Shown here: positions 60,702 to 64,000 of the stretch, piece by piece
Position numbering within the stretch: position 1 is the stretch's first letter
Layout of the letters: each line of letters begins with the position of its first letter
Source of the DNA: Aestuariivita sp049276915
GTDB lineage: Bacteria; Pseudomonadota; Alphaproteobacteria; Rhodobacterales; Rhodobacteraceae
NCBI RefSeq assembly: GCF_049276915.1
Contig: NZ_JBASXK010000076.1
Location: forward strand, 1 to 64,000
Length of the DNA stretch: 64,000 nt
Reading direction: 5' to 3'
The notes under the pieces: generated by a model
The model's input: only the letters and a program-made list of their open reading frames with translations
The model's database searches: none
Told to the model about the DNA's origin: nothing
Translations under genes and position numbers: made by a program

Positions 60702-61517
60702 TCACCCGCGCGCGGCACCGGCACTCTGACAGGCGCGCACCCACCACTGCGGATGGGCCTGCGCGATGCGCATCGCTGCCGCCTGCGCTGCCTGCCGGTC
60801 CGGGAACACGCCGAAACACGTGGCCCCTGACCCGGACATGCGCACCAGGTCCGCCCCCTCCAGCGCCTGCAAGGCCGTGGCGATCTGCGGCGCGCAGGAC
60901 AGCGCCGGAGCCTGCAGATCGTTGCGCTGCGCCGCCAGCCATTCAACGAACCCGGCGCGGTCCTCGAAGACAGGCATATCGTCCATCTGCGCGTTGACCT
61001 TCTGCGCCAATGCGGTGAACACCCGCGGTGTCGGCACATGGTCACCGGGATTGACCAGCACCAGATCCAGCCGGGGCACTGTGGGGGCGACATTCACGAT
61101 CTCACCAATCCCCTGCATCCGCTGAGGCGCGCCGGACAGGCACACCGGCACATCCGCGCCCAGGTCCAATGCCGCCGAAACCGGCCCCGCCAGATCGCGC
61201 AGAACAGCCGCCGCATCCGACGATCCTCCGCCGATACCGGCCCCATGCGGCAGGTTCTTTTCCAGATGGATATGACCGGTCCAGCCGCAGGCCTGCGCCG
61301 CACGCCAGACCAGATTGCGCGCATCCCCGGGCACCCCCAAGGCAAAAGGCCCCGTCACCTCAAGCTGCATCTCGGGACCGGGGCGATACCACAACCGGTC
61401 ACCGACATCCGCAAACACCACCAGGCTGTCCAGCAGATGATAACCGTCAGGCCGTTGGCCCGTCACATGCAGCGTCAGATTGAGCTTGGCCGGGGCAAAC
61501 CCCTCAGCTGTCGTCAT
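60702..61517 (-). CDS. ispE: 4-diphosphocytidyl-2-C-methyl-D-erythritol kinase
   Basis: A 271-residue GHMP kinase of the non-mevalonate isoprenoid pathway. The ATP loop is LPHGAGIGGGSSDAA (89-103), Lys11 and Asp122 (GADVP) are the catalytic pair, and MSGSGATCFG is the C-terminal GHMP motif. Its start overlaps the end of the TPR gene by 14 bp. It should act in the cytoplasm to make isoprenoid precursors, including the substrate for IspB. Confidence 0.95.
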   Translation of the reverse strand: MTTAEGFAPAKLNLTLHVTGQRPDGYHLLDSLVVFADVGDRLWYRPGPEMQLEVTGPFALGVPGDARNLVWRAAQACGWTGHIHLEKNLPHGAGIGGGSSDAAAVLRDLAGPVSAALDLGADVPVCLSGAPQRMQGIGEIVNVAPTVPRLDLVLVNPGDHVPTPRVFTALAQKVNAQMDDMPVFEDRAGFVEWLAAQRNDLQAPALSCAPQIATALQALEGADLVRMSGSGATCFGVFPDRQAAQAAAMRIAQAHPQWWVRACQSAGAARG

Positions 61518-63222
61518 TCGCGACCTTCAACGGGGGGGCACCTTCATCAGACAGAACCTGATCCAACCCGACATCCAGCTTCCTGCGGATACGCTCCGGA
61601 TCGGCTTCGCTATCGGTGTCCTGCGGATCGATAAAGCTCAGGGCGCGTTTCCACTGGAACTCGGCTTCGCGATAACGTCCCACGGCCCAATAGACATCCC
61701 CCAGATGATCATTGACCACGGGATCCACCGGCATCAGTTCCACCGCACGTTCCATATGACCCACCGCTTCGTCATAGCGGCCCAGCCGGTACAGCACCCA
61801 ACCAAGGCTATCCACGATATACCCGCTGTCCGGGCGCGCGGCGACCGCCCGCTCGATCATTTCCAGCGCCTCTTCAAGGTTGATCTTCTTTTCAACCATC
61901 GAATAGCCCAGATAGTTCAGCACCTGGGGCTGGTCGGGACGAATGGCCAGAGAGGCACGGAAATCGGCTTCGGCTTCGGGCCAGTTGCCCAGGCGTTCAT
62001 GGCTGATGCCGCGCACATAATGCAGGAACCATTCGGTGCGCGCACCCTCTTCGGTCAGGTCCAGCGCACGGTCATAGGCCTCGACCGCGGCTGCGAAATT
62101 GTCCTGCTGGCGCTGCAGATCGCCCAGCGCCGTATGTACCGACGCCAGCTCCGGGTAATCAATCGCAAGCTGCTCCAGCACTTCGATGGCCGCATCGGTC
62201 TTGCCCGACCGGCTCAGAGCATCCGCCCGGCCCTGTTCCGCCGCAAAAAAGTCCGGCGACGTGGATGGCACGCGCTTGAAGGCTTGGATCGCCTGCTCAT
62301 ACTGGCCCATCTCTTCCAGAAGCTGCGCATTCATCAGGGCCACATCAATATGCTCAGGGCGCAGGAACTCGGCCATGCGGCCGTAAATCAGCGTGTATTC
62401 ATCATTGGCTTCGCTGTTCAGAGCGGCCGCAATCGAATAGAACACCTCGGCCATGCCATCGCGTACCGAGGTGACATGGCTGAAGGCCAAGGTCTCGCCC
62501 GCGGCAAGCCGATCCGCCTGACTGGTCAGCCCGGGATCGAACCCCCCGGCAAAGGTATCCGCCAGAAGGCTGAGCGCATCGGGATTGCGCCCAAGTTGCG
62601 ACAGGATTTCCGCCCGCGCCATCGCCCCGCGCCGGGTCATCATCACCCCGCCCATGGTGTCATCGGCAAAGATCGCCTCGGCACCTTCGAAATCTCCCAC
62701 CATCGCAAGCGCCATGGCCTTGTGATAATAGGCAAAGCCACGCAGCCCGTTCTGTTCAGCCACCGCATCGAACGCCTCAAGGGACTGGCTGACCGATCCG
62801 GCACCCAGATGGGCCCAGGCCTTGATCAGACCATCCACCAGCGGACCGATACCCAATGTCTCGACATCCCGCGCCAGAATCTCGGCATAGGCGTCCTGAT
62901 CCGCCAACCCGGCCAGCACAACCATATGTGCAACCTGACTGCGCAGCCCTTTTTCCTCGATCGCGATCGCCACGGGCATGGCGCGGCCGAACTGACCCGT
63001 GGCCAGATAGGACAGCACCGTATCTTCCATCAGCTCGGCATTGCCCGGATCCAGCAAGAGGGCCCGTGACAGGAAACCGGCGGCAGCCTCGAAATCGCTG
63101 TTCTGGAGCGCGTTGCGGCCCGCCAGATAGGACCCCGACTTGGACCCGGCAGATGCCATGGGCACCCCAAGGGCCAATCCGGACACGAGACCTGCCAGAA
63201 TAATCCTGCGAAAACCGTTCAT
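61504..63222 (-). CDS. Secreted tetratricopeptide-repeat protein
   Basis: A 572-residue protein with a signal peptide (about 1-25, ending ASAG) and TPR repeats over most of its length (for example YLAGRNALQNSDFEAAAGFL and YNYLGYSMVEKKI-like segments near 420-470). TPR arrays mediate protein contacts; a location in the periplasm or outer membrane is likely. Start at 63222 with AGGG 8 bases upstream. It comes after the ETF-quinone oxidoreductase gene on the same strand and overlaps ispE at its end. Confidence 0.85.
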   Translation of the reverse strand: MNGFRRIILAGLVSGLALGVPMASAGSKSGSYLAGRNALQNSDFEAAAGFLSRALLLDPGNAELMEDTVLSYLATGQFGRAMPVAIAIEEKGLRSQVAHMVVLAGLADQDAYAEILARDVETLGIGPLVDGLIKAWAHLGAGSVSQSLEAFDAVAEQNGLRGFAYYHKAMALAMVGDFEGAEAIFADDTMGGVMMTRRGAMARAEILSQLGRNPDALSLLADTFAGGFDPGLTSQADRLAAGETLAFSHVTSVRDGMAEVFYSIAAALNSEANDEYTLIYGRMAEFLRPEHIDVALMNAQLLEEMGQYEQAIQAFKRVPSTSPDFFAAEQGRADALSRSGKTDAAIEVLEQLAIDYPELASVHTALGDLQRQQDNFAAAVEAYDRALDLTEEGARTEWFLHYVRGISHERLGNWPEAEADFRASLAIRPDQPQVLNYLGYSMVEKKINLEEALEMIERAVAARPDSGYIVDSLGWVLYRLGRYDEAVGHMERAVELMPVDPVVNDHLGDVYWAVGRYREAEFQWKRALSFIDPQDTDSEADPERIRRKLDVGLDQVLSDEGAPPLKVANDDS

Positions 63223-63328
63223 ACCAAACCCTGTCCAGCCATGTTCCCTCATGTTCAAAGCTAGGCCGACAAACCAACAGGTGCAATGGCGGCGAGGGCT
63301 TTCAGCCAACAGATAAGCAGTGATTTGA

Positions 63329-64000
63329 TCACATATTGGGATAGTTCGGTCCGTCACCGCCCTGTGGCACCGTCCAGTTGATGTTCTGGCTGGGGTCCTT
63401 GATGTCACAGGTCTTGCAATGCACGCAGTTCTGGAAGTTGATGACAAAGCGCGTGTCCTTGCCCTCTTCCTCGACGAACTCATACACACCCGCCGGACAA
63501 TAGCGCGCCGAAGGGCCTGCGAATTTGGGCAGGTTCACATTCACCGGCACGCTGGCATCCTTGAGATGCAGATGCGCGGGCTGGCTTTCCTCGTGATTGG
63601 TCATCGAGAACGAGACATTCGTCAGACGATCAAAACTCAGCTTCCCATCGGGTTTGGGATAGACGATCTCTTTGTGCTTTGAGGCTTCCTCGGTCGCTGC
63701 CGCATCCGTTTTGCCGTGGCCCAAAGTGCCGAAGAACGAAAAGCCCATCGTGTTGGTCCACATATCCAGACCACCGCCCACCAGCGAGGCCAGCAAGCCG
63801 TGCCTGGACCACAGCGGTTTGACATTGCGCACTTTCTTGAGGTCCTTGCCAATGGCACCCTCCCGCACTTCGGTCTCATAGGCGGTCAGCTCATCGCTGG
63901 CGCGACCGGCCTTGATCGCGTCCACAGCGGCCTCGGCTGCCGCTTTGCCCGACAGCATCGCATTGTGGTTGCCCTTGATGCGCGGCACGTTGACCATGCC
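63329..64000 (-). CDS. Electron-transfer flavoprotein-ubiquinone oxidoreductase (3' part)
   Basis: The C-terminal 223 residues; the gene runs off the right edge. It passes electrons from fatty-acid and amino-acid oxidation (through ETF) to ubiquinone. The [4Fe-4S] cysteines are in CPAGVYEF and NCVHCKTCDIKDPSQNINW, an ETF-QO hallmark. IKGNHNAMLSGKAAAEA is the FAD-domain end. It is upstream of the TPR gene on the same strand with 106 bp between. Confidence 0.96.
   Translation of the reverse strand, partial: GMVNVPRIKGNHNAMLSGKAAAEAAVDAIKAGRASDELTAYETEVREGAIGKDLKKVRNVKPLWSRHGLLASLVGGGLDMWTNTMGFSFFGTLGHGKTDAAATEEASKHKEIVYPKPDGKLSFDRLTNVSFSMTNHEESQPAHLHLKDASVPVNVNLPKFAGPSARYCPAGVYEFVEEEGKDTRFVINFQNCVHCKTCDIKDPSQNINWTVPQGGDGPNYPNM

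Overview
The window is a gene-dense, high-GC stretch of an alphaproteobacterial chromosome, most likely from the Roseobacter group (order Rhodobacterales). The main reasons are the ethylmalonyl-CoA pathway genes (ccr, ecm, mch, mcl2), the sdh / mch / mcl2 / mdh / sucCD / sucAB / lpd layout that I recall from Rhodobacter sphaeroides, a one-gene LuxI/LuxR quorum-sensing locus, an HvrA-like H-NS protein, and families frequent in this order (TIGR02186, TIGR02302, DUF1194, NnrU, MJ0042 zinc ribbon). I see no phage, transposase, plasmid, CRISPR, rRNA or tRNA genes. Almost everything looks like core chromosome.

Layout. 0-7 kb: the end of rimI, a four-gene BMP-type (nucleoside-like) ABC importer, a TauE/SafE exporter coupled to TIGR02186, and a cold-shock gene. 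7.4-11.3 kb (minus strand): a small ORF, luxR, luxI, a RecD-like helicase and an SDR gene. A perfect CtrA-type box lies in front of the small ORF. 11.4-17 kb: ccr, a PlsB-like acyltransferase, an acetyltransferase and ecm. 17-20.2 kb: an H-NS-like protein, deoD, a urea-carboxylase-associated protein, a small Cys-rich membrane protein and a ZIP-like transporter. 20.2-27.2 kb (minus strand): sdhCDAB, a DUF1194 protein and the tightly coupled mcl2-nnrU-DUF1737-mch set.

27.4-40.5 kb: a small secreted protein, a second TSUP exporter, mdh, then sucC, two unrelated genes, sucD, a hydrolase, sucA, sucB (two lipoyl domains), a MAPEG protein and lpdA. 40.6-43.5 kb (minus strand): ftsE-ftsX-plsC and a flavoprotein. 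43.7-53 kb: a zinc-ribbon membrane protein, TIGR02302, lysA, DUF2834, two tiny lipoproteins and argH, then a thioredoxin-like protein, a membrane protein, an SGNH hydrolase and tag. 53.2-58.5 kb: a frameshifted EAL-domain gene, phaA-phaB, a 39-codon ORF facing a LysR gene, and a DMT transporter. 58.4-64 kb: DUF465, trmN6-like, DUF2007, ispB, ispE, a TPR protein and the end of the ETF-quinone oxidoreductase gene.

How the genes work together. Much of the window is one carbon-flow unit. PhaA/PhaB make 3-hydroxybutyryl-CoA from acetyl-CoA. Ccr, Ecm, Mch and Mcl2 belong to the ethylmalonyl-CoA route for acetyl-CoA assimilation. Sdh, Mdh, SucCD and the 2-oxoglutarate dehydrogenase complex finish the TCA cycle. 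Two of the TCA operons (sdh and suc) carry the same pair of TGTGATCACA palindromes, 21 bp apart and at nearly the same distance from the start codon. This, and the CtrA-type box before the quorum-sensing genes, are the most interesting regulatory signals I found.
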